Notes: generated from the sequence alone by a model not told the origin. A DNA stretch of 64,000 nt from DASTFY01 sp963813375 (GCA_963813375.1 CAWEYT010000019.1:195251-259250); one strand, 5' to 3'. Numbered from the stretch's first letter, positions 45,600-55,078 are shown. Translations and numbers: made by a program.

Positions 45600-46619
45600 T
45601 GCTCGCCCTTTCGTTCCTCGAACCTTCACGGCTGTGGTTGCTCGTCCTGCCGATCGTGCTGCTGGCCGCCTACGTCGTCTCGCAGCTGCGCCGGCGGGGC
45701 TACGTCGTGCGCTTCACCACCATGGAGCTGCTGGACTCGGTGGCGCCCAAGCGTCCCCGCTGGCGGCGGCACCTTCCGGCGATCGGCCTGCTGCTCGGCC
45801 TCGTGGCCCTCTCGCTGTCACTGGCCAAGCCGGCCGTGGCCAGCCAGGTGGCCGACGAGCGAGCCGTCGTCGTGCTCGCCATGGACACCTCTCTCTCGAT
45901 GGAGGCCGACGATGTCGCGCCCGTCCCGTCTGGCGGCCGCGCAGGAGGCGGCGCAGGCCTTCGTCGACAACGTGCCGGATGGCGTGCGTGTGGGCCTCGT
46001 CGGCTTCGACAACGGCGCCCGTCTGCTGGTCCCGCCGACCGACAAGACGGAGGTCATCGAGCGGGCGGTGGACCGCTTGACCCTCGGCGAAGGGACGGCC
46101 ATCGGCGAGGCGGTGTTCACCTCGCTCGACGCCATCACCGAGGCGCTCCAGGCCGATCCCGAAATCGAGGCGTCGCGGACGAGCGAGGCCGCGCCGGCAC
46201 CCGCTGCGGGCGACACCGGGGACGAGCCGCAGCCGGCCGTGGTGGTGCTGCTGTCCGACGGGGAGAACACGGTCGGGCGCTCGAACGACGAGGCCGCCGC
46301 GGCGGCCGCCGCGCAGGGCCGCCCGGTGTACACGGTGGCCGTTGGTACCGACAGCGGTCAGATCACACTGCCCGACGGCAGCTCGCAGCCCGTGCCGGTC
46401 AACCGACCCGCGCTGGCGGACCTCGCCGATCGGACCGGAGCCCGGTCGTTCACCGCGTACAGCTCGGACGAGTTGCGCCAGGTCTACGAGGACCTCGGCC
46501 GCACGCTGGCCAAGGAGCCCGTCCAGAAGGACGTCAGCGGCTGGTTCGTCGCCGGCGCCATGGGCCTCCTCGCTCTGGCCGCCCTCGGCTCGCTCCTCTG
46601 GTTCGCCCGGCTGCCCTGA
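45599..46619 (+). CDS. BatA-like vWA membrane protein (frameshift)
   Basis: Starts within the DUF58 stop (TGATG). Two N-terminal helices (LWLLVLPIVLLAAYVVSQL; LPAIGLLLGLVALSLSLA), vWA domain with metal site VVLAMDTSLSMEADDVAP, a frame shift near 45915, GVRVGLVGFDNGARLLVPPT, GEGTAIGEAVFTSLDAI, VVLLSDGENTVG, and a last helix (WFVAGAMGLLALAALGSLLW). About 340 residues. The acidic Ala/Glu/Pro insert ASRTSEAAPAPAAGDTGDEP sits before strand 4. Confidence 0.87.
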
Positions 46620-46677
46620 GGCGGCCAGTCAGCGGAGCGCAGCGTGGCGCGGCCCCGCTGCACCCCCCGCTCGCGGC

Positions 46678-47583
46678 TCAGGTGCTCGTCGGCGACCCGA
46701 GCGCGGCACGTGCGGCCTCGAAGGCGGCGCGCTGCGCATCGCTCGCCGTCGCCAGGGCCTCGTCGTAGGCGGTCCTCGCCCCGTCGACGTCGCCGAGGCG
46801 CGTCTTGAGGTCGGCCACCGCGGCCCAGTAGTCGGCCGTGCGCTCCGGGCGCCGTGCCGCGGGTGCGATCTCGACCGCTCGCTCGTGCTCGGCCAGCGCG
46901 GCGCGCAGCGCCTCGCTGCTCGGTTCCTCGCCGGACGGCGGGTTGGCCTCGAGCAGCCCGAGCAGGTGGTGCGACTCCGCGGCGACGTCGGCCAGGCGGG
47001 TCGTTCCCTGGTCGTAGGCGGCGGCGACGGAGCGCAGGAGCCCGGCACCCTCGCCCCAGGCGTCGGCTTTGCCGGCGATGCTCAGGCAGATCAATGTCCG
47101 GGCCCGCCCGAACGTCGACCGGGCCCCGATGTCGGCGAACTCGGGTGGGTCCTCGACGGAGGCGGCCTGCGCGAAGTGGTCCAGGGCCTGGCCGAGCGCG
47201 GCGGCGTCGGCGACGGAAGGCCCACACGTGTCGTCGCCGTCACCGACGGCGAGCTCCACCTCTCCCAGCCCGATCAGCAGCCGTGCGGAACCGGGCGCCA
47301 GCTCGAGGCCGGCTTCGTAGGCGGCGCGGGCGTCCTCGAGGCGGCCGAGCTCGCCCAGCGCGTTGCCCTCGAACAGCTTGAACGTCTCCCGGCCGTCGTC
47401 GTCGGGCCACTGCGCGTCGGCTGCTTCGAAGCGGGTCAGCGCCTCTGCCGGCTGACCGACCGAGAGGTGCGCGAGCCCGGCCAGGAGCTCCAGGACCGAC
47501 TGGCCGCGCGCCAACAGATCGGTGCCCTCCCCGAAGCCGTTCATGGCCGATCCGGCCGCGACAGGTCCGGCCAGGTCGGCCAC
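46678..47583 (-). CDS. TPR-repeat protein
   Basis: 301 residues of helical repeats. LAGLAHLSVGQPAEALTRFE, GNALGELGRLEDARAAYEAG, LIGLGEVELAVGDGDD, and near the end ADYWAAVADLKTRLGDVDGA follow the TPR consensus (Gly8, Ala20, Pro32 positions). No signal peptide in the printed frame, though the N-terminus may be incomplete because of a frame break. A scaffold; partners unknown. Convergent with the vWA gene. Confidence 0.75.
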   Translation of the reverse strand: MADLAGPVAAGSAMNGFGEGTDLLARGQSVLELLAGLAHLSVGQPAEALTRFEAADAQWPDDDGRETFKLFEGNALGELGRLEDARAAYEAGLELAPGSARLLIGLGEVELAVGDGDDTCGPSVADAAALGQALDHFAQAASVEDPPEFADIGARSTFGRARTLICLSIAGKADAWGEGAGLLRSVAAAYDQGTTRLADVAAESHHLLGLLEANPPSGEEPSSEALRAALAEHERAVEIAPAARRPERTADYWAAVADLKTRLGDVDGARTAYDEALATASDAQRAAFEAARAALGSPTST

Positions 47584-47664
47584 GAACGTATCGGCTCAGG
47601 AAGACGACCTGGCGGCGCTTGCCCTCTGTCGCGGCGTCGGGTTCGCTGATGGAGTGCACCGGCG

Positions 47665-48622
47665 TCAGGGGACGGCGAAGGCGTGCTGCTCGCACTCCTC
47701 CTGCGTCCGCGGGGACGGCCCGGCCGGCAGGAAGAAGCAGTAGCGGCCGGCGCCGAGCGGCGGCGGTTGGAAGTGTCCCTGACCGTCTCCCCTGACCGAC
47801 GCGTCGACGGTCGTGCTGTAGTCGAAGTCCCAGCGGCTGAAGTTGGAGCTCGAACCGGTGCCGCACGGATCCGCCTGGTCATCCGACTCGCAGTGAGCCG
47901 TCAGGAGGTAGACGTCGAGCGGGATCACAGCGTTCGGCGCGAAGCCGGAGAGGATGAAGTCCCCGTACAGCGGGATGTGGTCGTTGAAACCGGGCGTACC
48001 CATGTCGAAGCCGACGCCGTAGGCCTTGGGTTGTGACCGCACGTCGACCTGCAACGTGCCCGTGATCGGGTTGGCGCGTCCGGGGACGGTCGCCTCCCAC
48101 CTCCACTGGCCGAGGTCGTTGATGTCGAACTGGTACAGGACGTTGGGTTGGCCATCGGTGTTGGGGGGCGTGGTCGGTACCGGCAGCGTCACGCTGACGA
48201 CCCGGTTCGGCGCCTGGCTCTGCCTGAGCCTGACGACGGTGCCCTCGACGTCCAGGTCACCACAGGCGAAGATGACGTCGCCCACCTTGTACGGCGACTT
48301 CTTGCCTTCGCCCAGCGACGAGCCACGTCCACCGCGGATGCCGTTGGCAACTGTCGTCTCGCCGCACGGGAAGTACAGCCGGCTCCCGCCGAAGAAGACC
48401 GTGAACTCGAGCAGGGACGGCAGCGGCTTCGGGGGAGGTTTGACCTGGTTGTGCGTCAGGACCCCCGCCGTTCGTCGACGGCGGGACGCACGACACCAGC
48501 ACGAGGGCTGCCGCGCAGAGCCCGAGCGCCGCACGCCGGGCGGGCCGCGCCCGATGTGCCCGGATTGGGCGGTGTGGGCCAGAGGCGCGGTGTGCGAGCC
48601 AACCGGGTAGTTCAGCAGCCAT
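47665..48622 (-). CDS. Uncharacterised lipoprotein (frameshift)
   Basis: About 318 residues. ATG 48622, a basic n-region, then RRAALGLCAAALVLVSCVPP, a clear lipobox Cys. The frame shifts near 48470 and runs on with LEFTVFFGGSRLYFPCGETT, YKVGDVIFACGDLDVEGTVV, GTLQVDVRSQPKAYGVGFDM, ending with GAGRYCFFLPAGPSPRTQEE. All beta-looking, with several cysteines (FPCGE, FACGD, TAHCESDD, DPCGTG, GRYCFF, EECEQH) that could form disulfides outside the cell. No family recognised. Divergent from tldD. Confidence 0.7.
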
Positions 48623-48792
48623 GACCGCGCTCCCTCCCTCGGACCGTCGGGACCATCCAACGGTTCAGAGGCCCCCGGGCCGGTCCAAGATACCTCACCC
48701 CCGGGACGGCCTCCGGGAAATCGGTTCGTCGGTAGGCTCGCCGCCATGCCCGACGAGTCGAACACCTGATCGACGCCGACCTCGTCCAGCGG

Positions 48793-50157
48793 GTGCTGGG
48801 CGCCGGCCTGCGGACCGGAGCCGAGTTCTCCGAGGTGTACGTGGAGGACAAGCGCTCCTCTTCGGCCAACCTGGACGACGGGAAGGTCGAACAGGTGACG
48901 TCCGGCCGGGACCGAGGTGCCGGCATCAGGGTCGTCAAGGGCGAGACCACCGGGTACGCCCATACGGCCGATCTCAGCGAGGCCGGCCTCCTCGCCGCGG
49001 CGGAGGCGGCCGCGGCGGCGGCCAGCCAGGGTGGGGGAGGAGCGCGCATCGTCGCGCTCACCCGCCGGCCCGAGCACCGGGTGAGCGACGTGGCGATCGC
49101 GCCGGACACCATCGGCAAGGCGGCCAAGGTCCAGCTCCTCCTGCGGGCCGACGAGGCCGCCCGCGATGCCGGCGCCGCCATCGTGCAGGTGTCGGCCGGT
49201 TACGGCGACAGCCGCAAGCGCATCCTGGTGGCCAACTCCGACGGCGTCCTGGCCGGTGACGAGCAGGTGCGCACGCTGTTCCGCGTCAGCGTCGTGGCCA
49301 GTGGCGACACCGGCCTGCAGACGGGTTACGAGTCGCTCGGCCACACCATCGGGTTCGAGCTCTTCGACCAGCACGACGTGGAGGAGATGGCCCGCCGGGC
49401 CGCCCAGCAGGCGATCACCAAGCTCAACGCCCGCCCGGCACCGAGCGGCAGCCTGCCCGTGGTCATCCGTCGGGGCAGCGGAGGCGTGCTGTTCCACGAG
49501 GCGTGCGGACACGGGCTGGAGGCCGACCTGGTCGGGAAGGGCGCATCGGTGTTCAAGGGTCGGGTCGGCGAGCAGGTCGCGGCCCCGATGGTGACGCTCG
49601 TCGACGACGGCACCATGTCAGGGGAGTGGGGTGCCATCGGCTACGACGACGAGGGCCACGCCTCCCAGCGGAACGTCCTCATCCAGGACGGCGTCCTCAC
49701 CGACTACATGTGGGACTTCCTGCGCTCGCGCAAGGAGGGTCGGCCCCAGAGCGGCAACGGCCGCCGGCAGAGCTACATGCACCTGCCCATGGTCCGGATG
49801 ACCAACACCTTCGTGCTCGACGGCGCCGACGACCCGGACGACATCGTGCGGGCCACCGACCACGGCGTGTACATCGCGCAGCTCGGCGGCGGGCAGGTCA
49901 ACACGGCGAGCGGGGACTTCGTGTTCGGGATGACCGAGGCCTACCTCATCGAAGACGGCGAGATCACCGATCCCATCCGCGAGGGCAACCTGATCGGCAA
50001 CGGGCCCCAGGTGCTGAAGGACATCGACCTGCTCGGCAACGACTTCGCCATGGGCATGCCCGGCACGTGCGGCAAGGACGGCCAGGGCGTGCCGGTGGGC
50101 GACGGTCAGCCGACGCTGCGGGTCAAGGCGCTCACCATCGGTGGCACGGCCGCCTGA
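48793..50157 (+). CDS. tldD: TldD/PmbA family metalloprotease subunit TldD
   Basis: 454 residues from GTG 48793. Zinc motif HEACGHGLEAD, with GFELFDQHDVEEMARRAAQQ before it and the C-terminal GGQVNTASGDFVFGMTEAYL and the Zn-binding MGMPGTCGKDGQGVPVGDG with Cys. A better start may be ATG 48746 (MPDES), which needs one base change to join LIDADLVQRVLGAG. Forms the active heterodimer with the TldE-like protein encoded next; in E. coli it cleaves unfolded peptides and matures microcin B17 and CcdA. Confidence 0.92.
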   Translation: MLGAGLRTGAEFSEVYVEDKRSSSANLDDGKVEQVTSGRDRGAGIRVVKGETTGYAHTADLSEAGLLAAAEAAAAAASQGGGGARIVALTRRPEHRVSDVAIAPDTIGKAAKVQLLLRADEAARDAGAAIVQVSAGYGDSRKRILVANSDGVLAGDEQVRTLFRVSVVASGDTGLQTGYESLGHTIGFELFDQHDVEEMARRAAQQAITKLNARPAPSGSLPVVIRRGSGGVLFHEACGHGLEADLVGKGASVFKGRVGEQVAAPMVTLVDDGTMSGEWGAIGYDDEGHASQRNVLIQDGVLTDYMWDFLRSRKEGRPQSGNGRRQSYMHLPMVRMTNTFVLDGADDPDDIVRATDHGVYIAQLGGGQVNTASGDFVFGMTEAYLIEDGEITDPIREGNLIGNGPQVLKDIDLLGNDFAMGMPGTCGKDGQGVPVGDGQPTLRVKALTIGGTAA

Positions 50158-50186
50158 GGCCGGCCGGCATCGAACGAAGGACGGTC

Positions 50187-51527
50187 ATGGACGACCTGTT
50201 GGAGCTGGCCACCGGCATCGCCGGGCAGGCGCGCGACGGCGAGGAGATCGAGGCCTACGTGGCCCGGGCCAACGACACCGCGGTCCGCGTCTACGAGGGC
50301 GAGGTCGAGCACTTCACGTCGGCCCAGTCGGAAGGCGTCGGCATCCGCGTCGTGAAGGACGGCCGGATCGGCTTCGCCTACGCCGGCACGCTGGACCCGG
50401 CCGGGGTGGAGGAGGTGCTGGCCGAGGCCAGGGACAACGTGAGCTTCGGGACGCCCGACGAGTGGGCCGGGCTGGCCGAGCCCGATGGTGTGGCCGTCGT
50501 CGAGCAGGACCTGTGGCGGGAGGAGCTGCTCTCGCTGCCCACCGCCGACAAGATCGCCCTCGCCAAGGAGCTCGAGCGCCTCACCCTGGCCGCCGATAGC
50601 CGGGTGCGGGTGGACGAGGCCGACTACGCCGACGTCCGCGCCGAGGGCGCGGTGGCCACGAGCACCGGCATCGCCACCGCAGGACGCGAGACCGGCGCCT
50701 ACCTGTCGGTGAGCACGCTGGCCGACGACGGAGATGTCACCCACACCGGCTTCGGGTTCACGGTCGGGCGGTCGCCGGCCGACTTCGATCCCGAACGGGC
50801 GGCGCGCGAGGCGGCCGACCGGGCCACCCGGCTGCTCGGCGCCACCAAGCCGAGCACGGGCAAGGTGACGGTCGTGCTCGACCCCTTCGTGTCAGCGCAG
50901 TTCCTCGGCATCATCGGCGCCACCCTGAACGGCGAGGCGGTGCTGAAGGGGCGTTCGATCTTCGCGGGCCGCATCGGGGAGGACGTGGCGGCTGCCAACC
51001 TGACCCTGATCGACGACCCCACCAACCCGCTCGCCTACACGGCCAGCGAGATCGACGGCGAAGGGCTCGCCACGCGGCGCAACGTTCTCATCGACGGTGG
51101 CGTGCTGCAGATGTTCGTCCAGTCGAGCTACAGCGCCCGTCGCAGCGGCGACGCGCCGACGGGCAACGCCACCCGGGGCGGGTTCAAGACGACGCCCGGC
51201 TGCGGCTGCCTCGCCCTGTCGCTCGTGCCGGGCACCCGCAGCCAGGCCGAGCTGGTCGCCGACGTGGACGAGGGCGTGCTCATCCAGATGGTCCAGGGCC
51301 TGCACTCGGGCGTCAACCCGGTCTCGGGCGACTTCTCCACCGGAGCGTCCGGGCTCATGATCCGGGGTGGACAGCTGGCCGAGCCGGTGCGGGAGTTCAC
51401 CATCGCGTCCACGCTCCAGAGGATGCTGAAGGACGTGGTCGAAGTGGGCGGCGATGTCGAGTGGCTCCCGATGAGCGCGGCGGGCCTGTCCCTCGTGATC
51501 CGCGACGTCACCATGAGCGGGGTCTGA
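50187..51527 (+). CDS. TldE/PmbA family protein
   Basis: 446 residues, without the HExxxH site, which is normal for the TldE partner. Seen: VRVYEGEVEHFTSAQSEGVG, VVLDPFVSAQFLGIIGATLN, DPTNPLAYTASEIDGEGLAT, LVQSSYSARR-like FVQSSYSARRSGDAPTGNAT, and VSGDFSTGASGLMIRGG. Starts 29 bases after tldD. Complete. Confidence 0.92.
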   Translation: MDDLLELATGIAGQARDGEEIEAYVARANDTAVRVYEGEVEHFTSAQSEGVGIRVVKDGRIGFAYAGTLDPAGVEEVLAEARDNVSFGTPDEWAGLAEPDGVAVVEQDLWREELLSLPTADKIALAKELERLTLAADSRVRVDEADYADVRAEGAVATSTGIATAGRETGAYLSVSTLADDGDVTHTGFGFTVGRSPADFDPERAAREAADRATRLLGATKPSTGKVTVVLDPFVSAQFLGIIGATLNGEAVLKGRSIFAGRIGEDVAAANLTLIDDPTNPLAYTASEIDGEGLATRRNVLIDGGVLQMFVQSSYSARRSGDAPTGNATRGGFKTTPGCGCLALSLVPGTRSQAELVADVDEGVLIQMVQGLHSGVNPVSGDFSTGASGLMIRGGQLAEPVREFTIASTLQRMLKDVVEVGGDVEWLPMSAAGLSLVIRDVTMSGV

Positions 51528-51534
51528 GCGGACC

Positions 51535-52246
51535 GTGCCGGCACCGGCACCGGTCGCCGTCGAGCGCCACCCGCACCTGGCCGAGCCGCTGGCGCCGGGC
51601 TGGGTCCGCGTCGATCTCCACTCGCACACCATGTGGTCCGGTGACTCGACCACGACCGCTGACGAGCTCGAGGAGGCGATCGTCGCCAGCGGGCTCGACG
51701 TGGTCTGCATCACGGACCACAACGCGGTGAAGGGTGCGCAGGAGCTGGCGAACAGGTTGCCGTGCCGTGTGGTGGTGGGGGAGGAGCTGCGGACGCACGC
51801 CGGCGAGATCATCGGGCTCTTCCTGACCGAGCGGGTGCCCTTCGGTGTCGCGCCCCTCGAGGCCGCGCAGCTCATCAGGGACCAGGGTGGGGTGGTCTAC
51901 ATACCCGCACCCGTTCGACGCGCTGCGGCGGAACCTGGCCGAGCCGGCGCTGCTCGAGCTCACGCAGGCCGGGATGATCGACGCCATCGAGATCCTCAAC
52001 GCCAAGACGGCGCTGTCCCACCTGAACGAGCGGGCCGCGGCGTTCGCCGCCGAGCACGGCCTGCCGGGGGGAGCAGGGAGTGATGCCCACGTCCCGGAGG
52101 CCCTCGGGGCGGCCTACGTCGAGATGCCCGACTTCGACGGGCCGGCCGATTTCCTGGCCAAGCTGCCGCTGGGTCGCGTCGTCGGCCACCACGCCGATCC
52201 CCACCGAGCGTGGCGCCCTCGCATCGTGCCGAGCACGTCGGCCTGA
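51535..52246 (+). CDS. PHP-domain phosphoesterase (frameshift)
   Basis: About 237 residues of PHP fold with metal-binding motifs RVDLHSHTMWSGDS, CITDHNAVKGA, VVGEELRTHAGEIIGLF, then (frame shift near 51905) HPFDALRRNL and GSDAHVPEALG. GTG start eight bases after the tldE stop suggests co-transcription. Members cleave small phosphate esters or 3',5'-bisphosphate nucleotides; substrate uncertain. Confidence 0.85.
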
Positions 52247-52258
52247 CCGGACGCTCCC

Positions 52259-52283
52259 GACGGCGCCTCCGGCGCCCACCGTC
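52259..52283 (+). terminator. Short GC hairpin after the PHP gene
   Basis: GGCGCC (52262-52267), loop TCC, GGCGCC (52271-52276), with GAC/GTC flanks able to extend it. It lies 13 bases after the stop at 52246. Possible terminator before uppP. No T-run. Confidence 0.35.
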
Positions 52284-52357
52284 CGTCGCCTTGGCGGTGC
52301 CAGCCCCTAGCGTGCCGCCGACCCCGCCCCTGTCGCCCCCTCCCCCTGAGAGCGTCC

Positions 52358-53185
52358 GTGCCGATCTACCACGCCATCATCCTCGGCATCGTCCAGGGGT
52401 TGACGGAGTTCCTTCCCATCTCCTCCTCGGGCCACCTGCTCCTCGTCCCGTGGCTGTTCGAGTGGAACGACTTCGACGACAACTCGGTGGAGAAGGCCTT
52501 CGACGTGGCGCTCCACATCGGCACGCTGATCGCCGTCGTCGCCTACTTCCGCAAGGACCTGGCCGTGTACGCCCGGGACGGGCTTCGGGCGGTCTTCCGG
52601 CGCAGCGAGCCGGTGACGAGGGAGGGCCGCCTGGCCTGGCTGCTGGTGCTCTCGTCGATCCCGGCCTTCATCGTGGGTGGGCTCTTCGGGGACACCATCG
52701 ACGAGGAGCTGGGAACGATCCCGCTCATCGCCATCTCGCTCATCTTCTTCGGTCTGCTGTTGGGCTGGGCCGACCAGCGCTCGCGCCGCGACCGCAGCAT
52801 CGACGGGTTCACGCGCCGGGACGCGCTGCTGGTCGGCGCCGCCCAGGTCGTCGCGCTGAACCCGGGGACGTCGCGCTCCGGCATCACCATCACGGCCAGT
52901 CGCTTCCTGTCGTTCAGCCGGGACTCGGCGGCCCGGATCAGCTTCCTCATGGCCATCCCCGTGACCGGGGGCGCGGTCGCCTTCAAGATGACGCAGCTCA
53001 TCAGCGACGGCATCCCCGACGGCCTGCTCACGCCCATGATCGTCGGGATCATCACGTCCGGCCTGGCGGGCTGGCTGGCTGTGTGGGGGACCATCAAGTA
53101 CGTGCGCACGCACAGCTTCACGCCGTTCGTGATCTATCGGGTCGCGCTCGGGGTGCTGGTTCTCGTGATCTACGCCGCCCGCTGA
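52358..53185 (+). CDS. uppP: Undecaprenyl-diphosphatase
   Basis: Dephosphorylates undecaprenyl pyrophosphate so the carrier can be reused for cell-wall synthesis; integral membrane protein. 275 residues, GTG start. Hallmarks: GIVQGLTEFLPISSSGHLLL near the N-terminus (catalytic Glu and Ser) and LNPGTSRSGITITASRFLSF with the PGxSRSG-type motif. About eight helices. Intact. Confidence 0.95.
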   Translation: MPIYHAIILGIVQGLTEFLPISSSGHLLLVPWLFEWNDFDDNSVEKAFDVALHIGTLIAVVAYFRKDLAVYARDGLRAVFRRSEPVTREGRLAWLLVLSSIPAFIVGGLFGDTIDEELGTIPLIAISLIFFGLLLGWADQRSRRDRSIDGFTRRDALLVGAAQVVALNPGTSRSGITITASRFLSFSRDSAARISFLMAIPVTGGAVAFKMTQLISDGIPDGLLTPMIVGIITSGLAGWLAVWGTIKYVRTHSFTPFVIYRVALGVLVLVIYAAR

Positions 53186-53188
53186 CGA

Positions 53189-53857
53189 TCACGGCGTCCG
53201 GGGCGGGTCGCCGCTCACCGCGACCACGACGGTGCCGTTGACCAGTGCGCCCGCCACCGCCTCCAGCTCCGCACCGTCCACGGCCACGACGACGGCCCGC
53301 TCCTGCAGTTGGACGACCTCGGCGTCGCGGGCCACGACCTGCGCGTCGAGGGCGAGGCCCGCGGCCACGAGGTCCACGCGGTCGCCGGGCTCGACCACCG
53401 GCGGCGCGTCACCCACCGGCACCGTCACCGCGCGGCGTCCCGCGGCCAGGACCGCGGCGACCGGTCCACCCTCGGCTCGTCCGAGCCGCTGGGGGACGAA
53501 TGGCTCGCCCGCGCCGATCGCCGAAGCGACCACCGTCCCGGGCGCGACCGCGCCGAGTGCGTCAGGCGGCCCGACCGCCAGCGGCCACCGCTCGATGTGC
53601 ACATCGGCTGGTCCGACCGTCCGGCCGGGAGGCAGGTCGACCGTGGCGACGGCGACCGGCCGATCGCGACCCCAGCGTCGCCGCGCCGCCTCGGCGTCCG
53701 CGGCCCGGTCGAGCACGAGACCGGCCGTCAGCGCAGCCGCCGCGGCCACGAGGGCCCAGTAGAGGAGAGGATGGCGGGCGATCGCCAGCCGGGCCCGGTG
53801 GACCGGCCGGACCGCAAGGGATCGGGAGAGTCGAGGTCTTGATCGAAGGGCTCGCAC
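53189..53857 (-). CDS. SAF-domain protein (CpaB/RcpC-like)
   Basis: 222 residues. An Arg-rich N-terminus and one transmembrane helix (HPLLYWALVAAAAALTAGLV), then an SAF domain (VAVATVDLPPGRTVGPADVH, ERWPLAVGPPDALG) and a CpaB-like C-terminal part (GRRAVTVPVGDAPPVVEPGD, RVDLVAAG). No other pilus genes nearby. Genes of this type often lie next to fmdB in actinobacteria. Ends four bases from the convergent uppP stop. Confidence 0.8.
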   Translation of the reverse strand: MRALRSRPRLSRSLAVRPVHRARLAIARHPLLYWALVAAAAALTAGLVLDRAADAEAARRRWGRDRPVAVATVDLPPGRTVGPADVHIERWPLAVGPPDALGAVAPGTVVASAIGAGEPFVPQRLGRAEGGPVAAVLAAGRRAVTVPVGDAPPVVEPGDRVDLVAAGLALDAQVVARDAEVVQLQERAVVVAVDGAELEAVAGALVNGTVVVAVSGDPPRTP

Positions 53858-53914
53858 GGGCGCGCCTCCCAGGGCTCGGAGGAACCTCGGGGGAAGCCGG
53901 CGGAGCGAGCGAGC

Positions 53915-54667
53915 CTAGGGCAGAAGCGGGATGGCCCGCTCGATGAGGTCGCGCACCCGGGTCACGTTCTCGGCCATGCGGGCGAGGACCGCGTCCATCG
54001 TCACCGGCTCCTGGCCGTCGACGCCCGCGTCGTAGTCGGTGATCAGGGCTACCGCCCCGTAGGGGAGCCCGGCCTCCTTGGCCAGCACCGCCTCCGGGTA
54101 GTTGGTCATGTTCACCACGTGCCAGCCCATCTGCCGGAACCAGCGCGACTCCGCCCGCGTGCTGAATCGTGGGCCCTGGATGACGACCACCGTTCCCCCG
54201 TCGTGGACGGTGACCCCCGCGTCCTGTCCGGCGTCCAGGAGCGCTTGCCGGACACGGTCGTCATACGGATCGGCGAAGGCTTCGTGATGGACGGGCGGGC
54301 CGTCGTGGAACGTGTCCTCCCGGCCCCATGTGCGGTCGACGAGTTGGTCGAGCACCACGAACTCACCCGGGTGGAGATCGGGCTGGAGCGAGCCGGCGGA
54401 ACAGGGCGCGACGACGCTCCGCACACCGAGCTCCTTCATCGCCCAGACGTTGGCCCGGTACGGCACCGCCGTCGGCGGGAACTGGTGCCGATGGCCGTGG
54501 CGGGGCAGGAAGGCGATGCGACGTCCGGCCACGGTGCCGATGGTGGGCGCCGCCGCCGGTGGTCCGTACGGCGTGTCGATGTCCACCGACTCCGTATCGG
54601 TGAGGAACTCGTAGAACCCCGAGCCGCCGAAGACCCCGATCTCGGCCGCTGGGGCCCCTCTCGTCAC
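53915..54667 (-). CDS. mtnP: S-methyl-5'-thioadenosine phosphorylase family
   Basis: Splits 5'-methylthioadenosine (or inosine form) with phosphate in methionine salvage. 250 residues: IGVFGGSGFYEFL, PRHGHRHQFPPTAVPYRANV, VVAPCSAGSLQPDLHPGEFV, VVIQGPRFSTRAESRWFR, HVVNMTNYPEAVLAKEAGL. GTG start overlaps the Ruc-like gene stop (GTGA). Whether it prefers adenosine or inosine substrates cannot be settled by eye; ALITDYDAG replaces the usual TDYD context and is normal for the family. Confidence 0.88.
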   Translation of the reverse strand: MTRGAPAAEIGVFGGSGFYEFLTDTESVDIDTPYGPPAAAPTIGTVAGRRIAFLPRHGHRHQFPPTAVPYRANVWAMKELGVRSVVAPCSAGSLQPDLHPGEFVVLDQLVDRTWGREDTFHDGPPVHHEAFADPYDDRVRQALLDAGQDAGVTVHDGGTVVVIQGPRFSTRAESRWFRQMGWHVVNMTNYPEAVLAKEAGLPYGAVALITDYDAGVDGQEPVTMDAVLARMAENVTRVRDLIERAIPLLP

Positions 54668-55040
54668 GAGTTCGAGCTGGAGGTGGTGCTCGTGCTGCTG
54701 GTGGTCTTGTCCGAGGACTTGGACGAGCTCGACGAATCCGACGACGTCGACGAGCTCGACGAGTCCGACGACTTGGAGCGAGCTCGAGGAGTCGGACGTC
54801 GAATCCTTCGAGGAGCCGGTCGAGGGCCGACGCCGAGGAACCGTTCTTCGATCCCCGGCTGTCGGTCTTGTAGAAGCCGTTGCCCTTGAACGTGATGCCG
54901 ACCGGCGTGAAGACCTTCTTCACGGGGCGGGGGACGCCGTCGGTCGGGTGCGGTGCCTCGGTGAGCGTCGGCTCTTCGAAGGACTGCTGCACCTCGATGG
55001 TCTCGCCGGTGTCGAGGAACTTGTAGACGTAGGTGGGCAT
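54664..55040 (-). CDS. Ruc/FmdB-like small chaperone-type protein without zinc cysteines
   Basis: About 125 residues. N-terminal FmdB fold MPTYVYKFLDTGETIEVQQS and FTPVGITFKGNGFYKTDSRG, then a Ser-rich disordered tail that ends in TSSTSTTSSSNS after one or more frame slips near 54770-54850. In FmdB proteins and in the M. tuberculosis heat-shock chaperone Ruc (Rv0991c) two CxxC pairs bind zinc; here these positions are FLDTG and APHPTDG, with no cysteine at all. The ATG at 55040 lies 11 bases after a CIRCE operator. Neighbour galU matches the Rv0991c-Rv0993 order. Family role by homology: holdase for unfolded proteins. Confidence 0.78.
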
Positions 55041-55051
55041 CGCTGGCTCCG

Positions 55052-55078
55052 TTAGCACTCTCGGCACGCGAGTGCCAA
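55052..55078. promoter_or_regulatory. CIRCE element (HrcA operator)
   Basis: TTAGCACTC (55052-55060), nine-base spacer, GAGTGCCAA (55070-55078). This matches the CIRCE consensus TTAGCACTC-N9-GAGTGCTAA at 17 of 18 arm positions. It lies just upstream of the Ruc-like start at 55040, between the divergent Ruc-like and galU genes, so HrcA should repress the Ruc-like gene until heat or protein stress. No groEL/groES gene is adjacent. Confidence 0.93.
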
